DNA of 64,000 bases from DUPQ01 sp964563155 (GCA_964563155.1 CAZLVL010000007.1:53943-117942); one strand, 5' to 3'; positions 54,084 to 62,529 are shown, numbered from the stretch's first letter. Translations and numbers: made by a program. Notes: generated by a model not told the origin, from the letters alone.

Positions 54084-54785
54084 CTAAAATCTGGTCAAAA
54101 TACCTAGTACTAGTACAGATATCATTGACCCCAGTGAAGTTAACCCTATTATACCAAAGCCTGCAATTAAGGGGTCTACCGACTCCAAGGCTGCAGCTAA
54201 GCCTAGCGCCAAAGCCATATTTAGCGGGATGTTAACCGGTCCCGTAGTGGCTGATGCTGAGTCCATTGCCAAAGCAGCATAGGGCTGAGGGGCAAATACG
54301 GACAAGATTATTACAATAACAAGCATTGGTATAATTATTTTTATATACGATATATTTGACAATATACGATAAAGACCAATTCCCATTCCTAAACCAAAAC
54401 CTGCAGCTACTGCATGTATTAATACTAAGTGCTTAATAGCTCCAATGGAAACTTCTTCAACCTCTAAAGCTAGAAGCTTTAAGGCTGGTTCCACTAAGGT
54501 TCCAAAATACCCAATTATGAAGCCTACACCAATGATAAGCCATTTGCGTTCTAAGGCAATTAAGGATCTGCCTACTGTATCTCCTAGCGGAATAAGGCTC
54601 ATTGCAGATCCTTTTAGGAAAAAATGCAGGCCTAAGGTAGCAAAGACTATACCTAGTATAAAGTCTTTGACATTACTCAAAGGCTTTTTAAGAATCAGTA
54701 ATTGGAATACCAACATTATTGCTGTTAGTGGTAGTATTCCCATTATTGTATCTTTTAAAGGGGCCAAAGCTTCTAAAAATTTCAA
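54084..54785 (-). CDS. DUF1538 family membrane protein
   Basis: I place the start at TTG 54785 (233 aa), about 9 nt after AAAGGAG; an in-frame TTG at 54818 lacks a site. There are about six or seven membrane helices with conserved small-residue turns (GIVFATLGLHFFLKGSAMSLIPLG, GYFGTLVEPALKLLA, DSASATTGPVN). These match DUF1538, a presumed transporter or channel. Many DUF1538 loci have two copies or a fused pair; only one is seen here. Operon with the P-II-like gene. Confidence 0.88.
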   Translation of the reverse strand: MKFLEALAPLKDTIMGILPLTAIMLVFQLLILKKPLSNVKDFILGIVFATLGLHFFLKGSAMSLIPLGDTVGRSLIALERKWLIIGVGFIIGYFGTLVEPALKLLALEVEEVSIGAIKHLVLIHAVAAGFGLGMGIGLYRILSNISYIKIIIPMLVIVIILSVFAPQPYAALAMDSASATTGPVNIPLNMALALGLAAALESVDPLIAGFGIIGLTSLGSMISVLVLGILTRF

Positions 54786-55039
54786 TATACTCAACTCCTT
54801 TATCTCATTCTTACACAAATATATCTAGATTAATATACCATAGAAGCGGTATATATGCCAGTGGTTACAAGGGTTAAAGTTCTAAGCAAAGATTCTAGTT
54901 TTAGGTGAAATGTACTTATTATTATTACAATAAAAATAGACTCAATATCAATAATTCTTTTACAAGTTTTAGTGAGTATAAAGTTAAGACCATTTAATGA
55001 GACAGGTTTTATTGTATAATATCAATAAGGAATTAAATT

Positions 55040-55861
55040 ATGAAACCATTACCATTTGTAAAGTGGGCAGGAGGGAAAAGACAACTTTTGCCTGAAATTG
55101 TAAAAAGAGTACCTAAAACTTTCAACAAATACGCTGAGCCATTTGTTGGTGGTGGTGCTGTGTTCTTCGACTTGTCTCCTTTAGATAATGCACATATAAA
55201 TGACATTAACAAAGCTTTAATAACTACTTATATAGAAATTAGAGATAATCCTTTATTTCTTATGGAAAATCTTGATTTGTTTGATAGCAAGATAAAAGAA
55301 GAAGGAAAAGCATTTTACTATGCTAAGAGAGAGGATTATAATAGGAAATTAGTTGAAAATGAATATGACAGCGAATTAGCATCCTTATTTATATTTTTAA
55401 ATAAGCATTGTTTCAATGGTTTATATAGAGTGAATAGTAAAGGACTTTTTAATGTTCCATACAACTTTAGTGTTGCAGCCTCATATAATAATGGAAATAT
55501 TTTGGCTGTCTCCAAAGCTCTTCAAAAAACAATAATAACAAATGAGGATTTTGAAATAGCTTCTGAAAATCTAAAAGAGGGGGATTTTGTATTTTTTGAT
55601 AGCCCATATGCACCTCTTAAGAATGATTCTTTTGAATCTTATACAAAAGAAGGATTTTCAAAAGAAAATCATGAGAGGCTTGCTAGATTGTTTAAAGATT
55701 TATCTAGTAGAGGATGTTTATGCATGCTAACAAATCATAATACAGATTTTATAAACGGACTTTATAAAGATTATGAGATAGAGATTGTGGATGCAAGAAG
55801 AATGATTAATTCAAAAGCCTCTGAAAGAAATGGAGAAGAGATTATTGTATGCAATTATTAG
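55040..55861 (+). CDS. dpnM: DpnII-type DNA adenine methyltransferase 1 (Dam/DpnM-like)
   Basis: 273 residues. The SAM-binding motif is PFVKWAGGKRQLLPEI (5-20) plus PFVGGGAVFFDL (34-45), as in Dam, DpnM and M.MboI enzymes. The catalytic motif is FFDSPYAPL (DSPY at 187-190), in which Ser replaces the first Pro of DPPY. It methylates adenine in GATC by family inference. It is the first gene of a three-gene restriction-modification operon and overlaps the next gene by 13 nt. The ribosome site is AAGGAA. Confidence 0.93.
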   Translation: MKPLPFVKWAGGKRQLLPEIVKRVPKTFNKYAEPFVGGGAVFFDLSPLDNAHINDINKALITTYIEIRDNPLFLMENLDLFDSKIKEEGKAFYYAKREDYNRKLVENEYDSELASLFIFLNKHCFNGLYRVNSKGLFNVPYNFSVAASYNNGNILAVSKALQKTIITNEDFEIASENLKEGDFVFFDSPYAPLKNDSFESYTKEGFSKENHERLARLFKDLSSRGCLCMLTNHNTDFINGLYKDYEIEIVDARRMINSKASERNGEEIIVCNY

Positions 55862-56646
55862 GAGATAGATACATTATTGGAAGCAAGAAAGTTTTCTTTC
55901 AGAACGATAACACACTTTTAATATGCGAAGATAGCTTTAAAATGCTTAAAAAAATAAAGCCTCAGAGTATTGATATGATATTTGCGGATCCTCCATATTT
56001 CTTGAGTAACGATGGCATTACCTGTAAAGGTGGTAAAATGGTAAGTGTTAATAAAGCAGATTGGGATAAGCATTTAAGCGTTAAAGACAAACATAATTTT
56101 AATAGAAAATGGATTAGGTTGTGTTATCCCATCTTAAAAGATACTGGAACCATTTGGATATCTGGTACAATGCACAATATTTATTCTATAGGTCTAGCAT
56201 TGGAGGAGGAAGGCTTTAAAATATTAAATAATATTACCTGGCAAAAAACAAACCCTCCACCTAATTTATCTTGTAGATACTTTACCCACTCAACCGAAAC
56301 AGTTCTTTGGGCAAAAAAAGATATTAAGAAAGCAAAACATTACTTTAATTATAAGTTGATGAAAAGTTTGAACAATGATAAGCAGATGAAGGATGTTTGG
56401 CAAGGTAGTTTGGTAAAAAAAACTGAAAAGAAGGAAGGAAGACATCCAACACAAAAGCCAATATATTTGTTAGATAGGATTATAAATGCATCAACTGAAG
56501 AAGGAGATATTATTTTAGATCCATTCTGTGGTTCAGGAACAACAGGTGTTGCAGCTATTCAAAATAAGCGATTTTTTATTGGTATTGACAATTGTGTTGA
56601 CTACTTAGAAATATCAAAAAGGAGGATGGTAAAAGATGAAAAATGA
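55849..56646 (+). CDS. dpnA: DpnII-type DNA adenine methyltransferase 2 (DpnA-like)
   Basis: 265 residues. DMIFADPPYFLSNDGI carries DPPY at 47-50, FNRKWIRLCYPILK and NNITWQKTNPPPNLSCR follow, and the SAM motif DPFCGSGTTG is C-terminal, the beta-class order seen in pneumococcal DpnA. DpnA-type enzymes methylate GATC including in single-stranded DNA, protecting incoming strands during transformation. It overlaps both neighbours (13 and 11 nt). The start lacks a strong site, so coupling is likely. Confidence 0.95.
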   Translation: MQLLGDRYIIGSKKVFFQNDNTLLICEDSFKMLKKIKPQSIDMIFADPPYFLSNDGITCKGGKMVSVNKADWDKHLSVKDKHNFNRKWIRLCYPILKDTGTIWISGTMHNIYSIGLALEEEGFKILNNITWQKTNPPPNLSCRYFTHSTETVLWAKKDIKKAKHYFNYKLMKSLNNDKQMKDVWQGSLVKKTEKKEGRHPTQKPIYLLDRIINASTEEGDIILDPFCGSGTTGVAAIQNKRFFIGIDNCVDYLEISKRRMVKDEK

Positions 56647-57508
56647 TAGGGATTTTGAAAAGTGGCTTTCAGATTTTCGAATCACCATACATGGATTTGA
56701 CTATTATGTTGATTTTAAAAAAGTAACAGATAATCTTAATACCATAAAATATGAGTTAGACCTATTAAATACTTTAATAGGTTCAGCGGATTTAAAAAAT
56801 GATTTTAGAAATTTAATAGAAAAGCATCCTGAGATTATAAGATGCCTTCCTTTTTTAATTGCAGTTAGAAATAAAGAGCTTTATGTCGATGTTGAAAGTG
56901 TTTTATATGTTTATGACTTTGATAAATCAGAAGAAAAAATGGATGATTATGTAACCTTTATGGAAGAAACAGGCTTGTTTAACATGCTTAAAAGTAACTT
57001 AATAACAGACTTTGTTAATTACGTCTTAGGAATTGAAGTTGGCCTTGATTCGAATGCCCGTAAAAACAGAGGTGGTAAAGGGATGGAAAATTTTGTTGAA
57101 AGCTACATACAAGAAGCAGGTTTTCAAAAAGATATAAATTACTTTAAGGAGCTGAATGCAAGAGAGATAGAGGTTAGGTGGGGTATAGACCTATCTACTA
57201 TTACAAATTCAGGACAAGTTAACAAGAGATTTGATTTTGTTGTAAAAACAGAGAACCATGTATATGCTATTGAAACAAACTTTTATTCTGGTAAAGGTGG
57301 TGGCTCTAAATTAAATGAAACAGCAAGAAGTTACAAACTAATTGCACAACAATCTGAAAACATTGAGAATTTCTTCTTTCTTTGGATTACAGATGGAACA
57401 GCTTGGAATACTGCGAAAAATAATCTTAGAGAAACTTTTGAAGCCACTCCTCATGTATATAACATCACAGAACTTGAACAAGGTATTTTGAAAGATATCC
57501 TAAAATAA
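56636..57508 (+). CDS. dpnB: DpnII-type restriction endonuclease
   Basis: 290 residues. The DpnII/MboI family core is present: GGKGMENFVESYI, then RFDFVVKTENHVYAIETNFY and GGGSKLNETARSYK. The D...ExN pattern replaces ExK as in other DpnII relatives. It is expected to cut unmethylated GATC. It overlaps the second methyltransferase by 11 nt, completing the operon dpnM-dpnA-dpnB. Confidence 0.95.
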   Translation: MKNDRDFEKWLSDFRITIHGFDYYVDFKKVTDNLNTIKYELDLLNTLIGSADLKNDFRNLIEKHPEIIRCLPFLIAVRNKELYVDVESVLYVYDFDKSEEKMDDYVTFMEETGLFNMLKSNLITDFVNYVLGIEVGLDSNARKNRGGKGMENFVESYIQEAGFQKDINYFKELNAREIEVRWGIDLSTITNSGQVNKRFDFVVKTENHVYAIETNFYSGKGGGSKLNETARSYKLIAQQSENIENFFFLWITDGTAWNTAKNNLRETFEATPHVYNITELEQGILKDILK

Positions 57509-57672
57509 AGTATTAGTTTGTAATAAACATTTCTAAATTAAACAGTTAAAATAGTTTGTTATTCGTCATGTTTTCTGTTCTTTTTGCATAAATAGCAAGA
57601 TTTTTATTTACCAAGCCCCCCTTTTCTTATATCATATAATCAAGACGATAATTAAATAAGGAGGTAGGAAAC

Positions 57673-58923
57673 ATGAAAATACATCATGCCACGTGTCGAT
57701 TTATAAATCGCCCATTAGTTAGAACCTTTGGTTTTAAAGGTGGAAGCGCCAACTATGTAAGGGCTGTGGAAGTTGAGATTCATGCAGAAGGTATGAAGGC
57801 AATTGGGGAATCAACCCAAGGAGCTTTATGGTCTGACAGTGTATTACATGAAAGACTAGGTGAAGGTGCCACAAATGAAACCATGTATGACGTAACAAAG
57901 CATGTATGTAATAGCTTAGAGGGAATGGAATTTGACACACCAGAAGGTATTTTTGATCATCTTTACGATGTAGCAGCAAGACATGCCCAATATATACTGG
58001 CATACAATCCTAGAAAGGCCTTTATCTTAAATGCCCTTGTTCCAGTGGATAATGCTTTGCGTATGCTTTATGCAAAAAAGAAAAATGATCTTACCTTTGA
58101 GACCTTTGCATCTGTTAAAGGACTTACAGACATAAAAGAAGAAAGACTTGGCCTAATACCTCTTATCAATTACAACACAAGTGAACATGAGATAAGAAGA
58201 CTAGCTGATGAAGGTGTCTTTAATTTTAAGATTAAGATAGGAGCCAACCCTGATAATGACAATAATCGGGATAAGATGGTTGAAGCTGATAAAGAAAGAG
58301 TAGAAGAAATCCATAATATCTTAAAAGACTACAAAACCCCCCATACACAAAATGGTAAGCTGGCATACTTTTTAGATGCTAATGGCAGATATGACTCTAA
58401 GTACAGACTAAGAGAGTTACTAAACTTTACCAAGAGTATTAATGCTTTTGAACAAATTGCTCTTTTAGAAGAGCCCTTTGATGAGACTAATAATCTTACT
58501 GTAGATACCTTTGGAGTTAGTGTAGCTGCTGATGAATCCTTACATGATGAAAAGGACGCTCTAAGAAAAATTGAACTAGGTTACAGTGTTTTTGTTGTTA
58601 AGCCTATTGCTAGAACCATCACTGTTACAAACAAGATTGTTAAGTTAGCCTTAGAAAATAATATTAGGATGTTTTGTGGAGACTTAACTGTTACCCCGAT
58701 GCTGGTTGAGATTAATAAAAACTATGCAGCTAGATTACCTAAGCTAAAGGGTATTAACACTGGTATTGTGGAGAGCAATGGCCCACAAAACTTAGTTGAC
58801 TGGAAAGATATGACACAAGAGCATCCTTTGAAAGACAGCAATTTTACTAAAGTTACTGATGGTGTCTTTGAATTAGACCAAGAGTTTTATGAGACAGCGG
58901 GAGGGATCTTTTTAAAATATTAA
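57673..58923 (+). CDS. Enolase-superfamily (mandelate racemase/muconate lactonizing-like) enzyme, copy 2
   Basis: 416 residues; GGAGG is 8 nt before the ATG. It aligns without gaps to the protein at 27832-29082: the same KIKIG (K186, K188), LDANGRYD, LLEEPFDE, AADESLHD and KPIARTITVTNKI. By eye, more than half of the positions are identical. Catalytic and metal residues are all present, so both copies should be active, possibly on different substrates. Monocistronic, with its own terminator. Confidence 0.88.
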   Translation: MKIHHATCRFINRPLVRTFGFKGGSANYVRAVEVEIHAEGMKAIGESTQGALWSDSVLHERLGEGATNETMYDVTKHVCNSLEGMEFDTPEGIFDHLYDVAARHAQYILAYNPRKAFILNALVPVDNALRMLYAKKKNDLTFETFASVKGLTDIKEERLGLIPLINYNTSEHEIRRLADEGVFNFKIKIGANPDNDNNRDKMVEADKERVEEIHNILKDYKTPHTQNGKLAYFLDANGRYDSKYRLRELLNFTKSINAFEQIALLEEPFDETNNLTVDTFGVSVAADESLHDEKDALRKIELGYSVFVVKPIARTITVTNKIVKLALENNIRMFCGDLTVTPMLVEINKNYAARLPKLKGINTGIVESNGPQNLVDWKDMTQEHPLKDSNFTKVTDGVFELDQEFYETAGGIFLKY

Positions 58924-58949
58924 AATAATGAGATAAGATTTCAAGATTG

Positions 58950-58982
58950 AGCAGAAGTTTTTTAGCTTCTGTTCTTTTTTTG
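58950..58982 (+). terminator. Intrinsic terminator of enolase-superfamily copy 2
   Basis: CAGAAG (58952-58957) pairs with CTTCTG (58966-58971), extended by a G-U and an A-T pair, followed by a run of T residues. Confidence 0.8.
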
Positions 58983-59089
58983 TTATAGATTTTATGTTGA
59001 TAATTTTAAATATAGTTAATAAATCTTTATATAGTTTAGATGAGAGGTATAAATTAAAAAGTTTTTTGAAAAATTAAAAAGAAAATCAA

Positions 59090-59123
59090 TTTTGTCACTG
59101 GATTAATACAAAATGAACTTGTA
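59090..59123 (+). promoter_or_regulatory. Conserved upstream box, copy A
   Basis: TTTTGTC, then TGGATTAATACAAA, then TGA and GTA at fixed spacing, 36-70 nt upstream of the gene at 59159. The same element occurs at 59809-59842, upstream of the paralogous gene. The rest of the upstream DNA is not alike. A shared promoter or regulator site is likely; it does not look like a consensus sigma-A promoter. Confidence 0.6.
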
Positions 59124-59158
59124 CTATAGGGTCAACATCTTAAATAAAGGAGTTATTT

Positions 59159-59557
59159 ATGAAAGAACAAAACTTATTACAAGAAGCAGTAGGGACATTG
59201 AAAGTATTAAGAAGCCACAAAATTGATTGTCAAATTTTGGTTAGACAAGATGATAATAGTATCTTTATGTGTGATAAAGATAATCAAGTAATTTTAGAAG
59301 ATACAAAATATCATGAGTCTTTGTTTAATGCCTTTAATACAAAGGTACTAATTGAAGTTTTTAGTAAATCAATTAAGGCTCCAGTTATTGAAATCAATAA
59401 TACTGGTAGAAGAGATGTCTTTACTCTTAAGGACGATAATATGGGATTTTTTGTTACAGCTGGTGATAGGGTCTTCTGTTATGGTGACACTTTATTGTTT
59501 GCAGGAGGTTGGTGCTTACACTTAAAGGAAATGACTAATTCAAGTCACCTTAACTAG
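59159..59557 (+). CDS. Small unknown protein, paralog 1
   Basis: 132 residues; AAGGAG precedes the ATG. No family recognised. It is related to the protein at 59877-60299: shared Gln-Glu-Ala start, FMCDKD versus FVCNSD, FNTKVLIEVF versus YNTEFLIEII, and a C-terminal CYGDTLLFAGGWCLHLK versus CTGVTLLHAGIWCASLK. The conserved Cys, AGxWC and LK suggest a common fold. No signal peptide or membrane helix. Confidence 0.7.
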   Translation: MKEQNLLQEAVGTLKVLRSHKIDCQILVRQDDNSIFMCDKDNQVILEDTKYHESLFNAFNTKVLIEVFSKSIKAPVIEINNTGRRDVFTLKDDNMGFFVTAGDRVFCYGDTLLFAGGWCLHLKEMTNSSHLN

Positions 59558-59582
59558 TTTCTCTTATTAAGTTTTATGATTA

Positions 59583-59611
59583 AGCTACCAAGTCAGATAT
59601 GGTAGCTTTTT
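59583..59611 (+). terminator. Intrinsic terminator of paralog 1
   Basis: AGCTACCA (59583-59590) pairs with TGGTAGCT (59600-59607), followed by TTTT. Confidence 0.85.
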
Positions 59612-59618
59612 CATAGGA

Positions 59619-59692
59619 AGGAAAAGAAAAAAAGAATAAAAGGAGGAAAAAGAATAAAAGGAAAAAAAAAGAAAAGAAGAAAAGAAAAATAC
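59619..59692. repeat. Purine-only tract with GAATAAAAGGA repeats
   Basis: About 70 nt of almost pure A/G (GGAAGGAAAAGAAAAAAAGA, then AAGAATAAAAGGA at least twice). It resembles the tract at 15047-15110 and likewise follows a terminator. The rest of the 59558-59876 gap holds a terminator, a palindrome and the upstream box copy B. Confidence 0.6.
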
Positions 59693-59699
59693 AAACCAC

Positions 59700-59722
59700 T
59701 TATTAGTACAGAATACTGATAA
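59700..59722. repeat. Palindrome copy 1, core AGTACAGAATACT
   Basis: TTATTAGTA-CAGAA-TACTGATAA: nine-base arms with one mismatch around a 5-nt spacer. The 13-nt core recurs at 60473-60485. It is about 155 nt upstream of the second paralog. Confidence 0.5.
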
Positions 59723-59808
59723 ATAAATGTTAACAATATATTGTACAAATAAGTGCAAATAATTATCAATAAATTACAAATTATTTAGAAGAATAACAAG
59801 ATATTAGC

Positions 59809-59842
59809 TTTTGTCTGTGGATTAATACAAAGTTGATTAGTA
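59809..59842 (+). promoter_or_regulatory. Conserved upstream box, copy B
   Basis: The same element as 59090-59123, including TGGATTAATACAAA, 35-68 nt upstream of the start at 59877. Confidence 0.6.
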
Positions 59843-59876
59843 TCATGTATACAGACAATGATAGGGGAGACCACTT

Positions 59877-60299
59877 ATGAAAAAGACAGAACAATATCAA
59901 GAAGCTATAGAGACATATGAGACTCTGTTGAGGTACAAGGTGGAAACTCAAGTTATGATTAAGTTAAATGATAAGATGATGTTTGTATGTAATAGTGACA
60001 GTAAATCAGCATTATTGCCCTTAGAAGAGCTGGATTTTATCTTTAAAAGCTATAATACTGAGTTTTTAATAGAAATAATTGATGATAGAATAACAAAACC
60101 TCTATTAGCTGCTAAGAATGCTTTTTTAGAAAATATCTGTGCTGGTCCACAATTTGACATAGCCCCTGAAGGAAGAAGAGAGAATGTTGTTATTATAAAA
60201 GATAGCAAGATCTACTGTACTGGTGTAACACTATTACATGCTGGTATCTGGTGTGCAAGTCTTAAGGATACTATAAATAGGGTTGTTGTAGAAAATTAA
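59877..60299 (+). CDS. Small unknown protein, paralog 2
   Basis: 140 residues with GGGGAG upstream. Paralog of 59159-59557; it differs mainly by an insertion near residue 85-100. It keeps the CTGVTLLHAGIWCASLK end. Both genes have separate terminators and the same upstream box, so they are parallel units rather than an operon. Function unknown. Confidence 0.7.
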   Translation: MKKTEQYQEAIETYETLLRYKVETQVMIKLNDKMMFVCNSDSKSALLPLEELDFIFKSYNTEFLIEIIDDRITKPLLAAKNAFLENICAGPQFDIAPEGRRENVVIIKDSKIYCTGVTLLHAGIWCASLKDTINRVVVEN

Positions 60300-60406
60300 T
60301 AATCTATACAAATAATTTAAAAATATTTACAAAAATCTATTGATTTATTGAAATAATACTGTTAAGATATTGTTAATCGCTTTACTTAGAAAATGGCAAG
60401 ACAGAT

Positions 60407-60440
60407 GAGGCTGCTGGTATTTATATTGGCAGCTTCTTCC
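60407..60440 (+). terminator. Possible terminator of paralog 2
   Basis: GAGGCTGC (60407-60414) pairs with GCAGCTTC (60429-60436), one G-U, followed by only a short T/C tail. Confidence 0.45.
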
Positions 60441-60469
60441 TATGAAGGAATTTAATTAAGAGTTTTACT

Positions 60470-60488
60470 AATAGTACAGAATACTATT
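60470..60488. repeat. Palindrome copy 2, core AGTACAGAATACT
   Basis: AATAGTA-CAGAA-TACTATT: perfect 7-bp arms and the same 5-nt spacer as at 59700-59722. It lies between the convergent ends of paralog 2 and the DUF4097 gene. Confidence 0.55.
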
Positions 60489-60533
60489 TGTATAAAGGAA
60501 AATTCTAAAGCATGAAATTGAGATAGGCTTGTT

Positions 60534-61454
60534 TTATTGTATTTGGATTATAAAGGATCCACTTACTGTGCTGACAATATACTTGGAGTCCCCATTTTTA
60601 TAAGTATATTTACTCCCATTGATGGTCAAGGGGAAATCAGCTTCTAGCCTACCTGATACTTTGGAAAAATCCAAGGTAAAACCATCATTATCAGCCATAA
60701 CTATAGTGACATTTCCTGAGATAGAGCTGGATTTGAGGCTTGTCAGGGGAATTGATGTAGTGGCTTTTACTCTTCCACTAATGGTGTTAATATCTAATTC
60801 TTTAAAGCTGCCTTTTACCACAACATTGCCAGATGTGGTATTAAGATCGATCCTATTGCCCAAAAATTCGTCAATGTTTACATTGCCGCTTACGGTTTTT
60901 ATGAATAGTTCGGGACTTTCTCCAGAAACTTCTATCTTGCCTGATATGGTATTAATAAAAACAATCTCACTATTAAAATGTTCAAATGATATATCACTAC
61001 TCACAGTATTAAGCTCAAGGGATTCCCACAGTCTTTCAGGTAGAAATATCTGTAGATCAGACCGATTGCTACTAGTAAAAAAACCTATTTGAACAGTATT
61101 TTTCCTTTCATCTGTCAACTTAAGTCTTTCTTTGCTGACAGTATAAGTAAAAAGTTCATTTTGCGGAAATTTTTCTTCTGCCATTTGAATGATTCTGATT
61201 TTTTCATCTTGGCTTTTGTAAAAACTAAGATCCCCAGAAATCCAATCTATCTCAACAGCTTTAATCTTGCTATCAATAGTTATATCTTTTGCAACTACAA
61301 AAGGTCCATTTTGACTATTTCTTAAGCTAAAATTAAATCCAAAACTCTTTCTTTCTGTCCCGTCACTTATGGCTACTTTTACAAAAACAAAAATGGCGAC
61401 TATTAAAATAATGGACCAAAGCAAAATGGCCACTTGTGCAAGTCTTTTATTCAT
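60534..61454 (-). CDS. DUF4097 family beta-helix-type membrane-anchored protein
   Basis: Start ATG 61454 (306 aa), 8 nt after AAGGAG. One N-terminal membrane segment (about 9-29) is followed by a repetitive beta structure with recurring SGN/SGK/SGR-V motifs (NTISGKIEVSG, KTVSGNVNID, NTTSGNVVVKG, NTISGRVKAT, SSISGNVTIV). This is the DUF4097 pattern. It probably acts in the envelope, possibly sensing or stabilising. Last gene of the PadR operon, overlapping the preceding gene by 8 nt. Confidence 0.9.
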   Translation of the reverse strand: MNKRLAQVAILLWSIILIVAIFVFVKVAISDGTERKSFGFNFSLRNSQNGPFVVAKDITIDSKIKAVEIDWISGDLSFYKSQDEKIRIIQMAEEKFPQNELFTYTVSKERLKLTDERKNTVQIGFFTSSNRSDLQIFLPERLWESLELNTVSSDISFEHFNSEIVFINTISGKIEVSGESPELFIKTVSGNVNIDEFLGNRIDLNTTSGNVVVKGSFKELDINTISGRVKATTSIPLTSLKSSSISGNVTIVMADNDGFTLDFSKVSGRLEADFPLTINGSKYTYKNGDSKYIVSTVSGSFIIQIQ

Positions 61455-62109
61455 CTTTATCACTCCTTAAATTGCAGATTCCAATAAAAATACTCTCTAT
61501 AGCCTTGGCAATTATAAATATAATCCAAGAATAAGCCCATATGCCATATAAAAAACTGACTAGTAGGTATATAACAGCTGTTATACTCCAAAAGGCACCT
61601 CTAAAAGATTGATAGGCTGCTTTTTTCTTATTACTTTCTGCTCGAAATTCTTTAAAACTTTCTACCATAGTGTCATCTTTCCTATTGTAGTCCTTGTATG
61701 TCATGCTGCTGTAAATGATTAATCCTGTGGCTATAGCTATGAGAAAAAACATAACAAATATACCAATTACAGCTTGGTGAAATACTACTGCAAATATAGG
61801 TATTGTAAATACACTTATTATATAAATTCCAATACCAATAGACATAAAGGCTGCATGTTTTTTCCTTTCACTTGTTGTAACCTGGGAAAACCTATCTGCC
61901 TCTCTCATGTTTTCTACCAATTCGCTAATATCACCAATACCAGAAATTGTAGCAGTATAGGCCTCTTCCTTTGTATTCCCATTAGCTAAATAGTCATTAT
62001 ATTTTTCCACTAAGTTTCCCATCAGTTCTTCTTTAAGCTCTTTCACTTTTTTTGTCTGCGGTATGTCATCAAATTCGTGATCGATGTATAAACGGATTTT
62101 ATTAATCAT
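61447..62109 (-). CDS. Permease-prefix-domain (DUF1700-like) membrane protein
   Basis: 220 residues. Residues 1-75 match the permease prefix domain (INKIRLYIDHEF, KKVKELKEELMGNL, ISGIGDISELVENM). About four membrane helices follow (two at 88-134, two at 168-215). It commonly lies between PadR and DUF4097 genes, as here. It overlaps both neighbours by 8 nt. Function unknown; part of an envelope-related regulatory unit. Confidence 0.88.
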   Translation of the reverse strand: MINKIRLYIDHEFDDIPQTKKVKELKEELMGNLVEKYNDYLANGNTKEEAYTATISGIGDISELVENMREADRFSQVTTSERKKHAAFMSIGIGIYIISVFTIPIFAVVFHQAVIGIFVMFFLIAIATGLIIYSSMTYKDYNRKDDTMVESFKEFRAESNKKKAAYQSFRGAFWSITAVIYLLVSFLYGIWAYSWIIFIIAKAIESIFIGICNLRSDKDE

Positions 62110-62446
62110 GATTTTTACTACCCTCCTTTATTAGTTTTTCAATTAATTCTTTGGAAGAATCCCACTCTTCCACACTTTTATAATACAAATCCCTACCAGC
62201 AGGGGTAATGGAATAATACCTACGTCTTGCTCCGGTAGATTCATCTCCCCAGTAGGAAAGGATGTAACCTGCCTCTTCCAGCCTCCTAAATGCAGAGTAA
62301 AGAGTAGCTTCTTTTAATTCATACCGGTTATCTGTTTTTTCCTGTACTAACTTGTTGATTTCGTAACCATAACTGTCCTTTTGTAACAGATGTTTCAGTA
62401 TAATTGTTTCCGTATGTCCCCTTATCATATCTGATGCTATGGGCAA
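62102..62446 (-). CDS. PadR family transcriptional regulator
   Basis: The best start is TTG 62446 (114 aa), 8 nt after AGGAGG, giving the family-typical beginning MPIASDMIRGHTETIILKHL. The winged helix follows (SYGYEINKLVQEKT, ATLYSAFRRLEEAGYI) with a wing ending in ARRRYYSITPAGRDLY. It probably represses its own operon through the palindrome at 62497-62529. Confidence 0.93.
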   Translation of the reverse strand: MPIASDMIRGHTETIILKHLLQKDSYGYEINKLVQEKTDNRYELKEATLYSAFRRLEEAGYILSYWGDESTGARRRYYSITPAGRDLYYKSVEEWDSSKELIEKLIKEGSKNHD

Positions 62447-62489
62447 TATTAACACCTCCTTTTAAAATCCAATACCGAATTCCACCACC

Positions 62490-62518
62490 ACTGTAGCATG
62501 ATATACTTCGCCTGTCAA
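62490..62518 (-). promoter_or_regulatory. Sigma-A promoter of the PadR operon
   Basis: On the minus strand, TTGACA (62518-62513), a 17-nt spacer and TACAGT (62495-62490), about 45 nt upstream of the TTG start. Confidence 0.8.
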
Positions 62519-62529
62519 GGTATATCATG
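62497..62529. promoter_or_regulatory. PadR operator candidate: perfect 10-bp inverted repeat
   Basis: CATGATATAC (62497-62506) and GTATATCATG (62520-62529) with a 13-nt spacer. One arm lies in the -35/-10 spacer and the arms bracket the TTGACA, so a bound dimer would block RNA polymerase. Confidence 0.8.
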
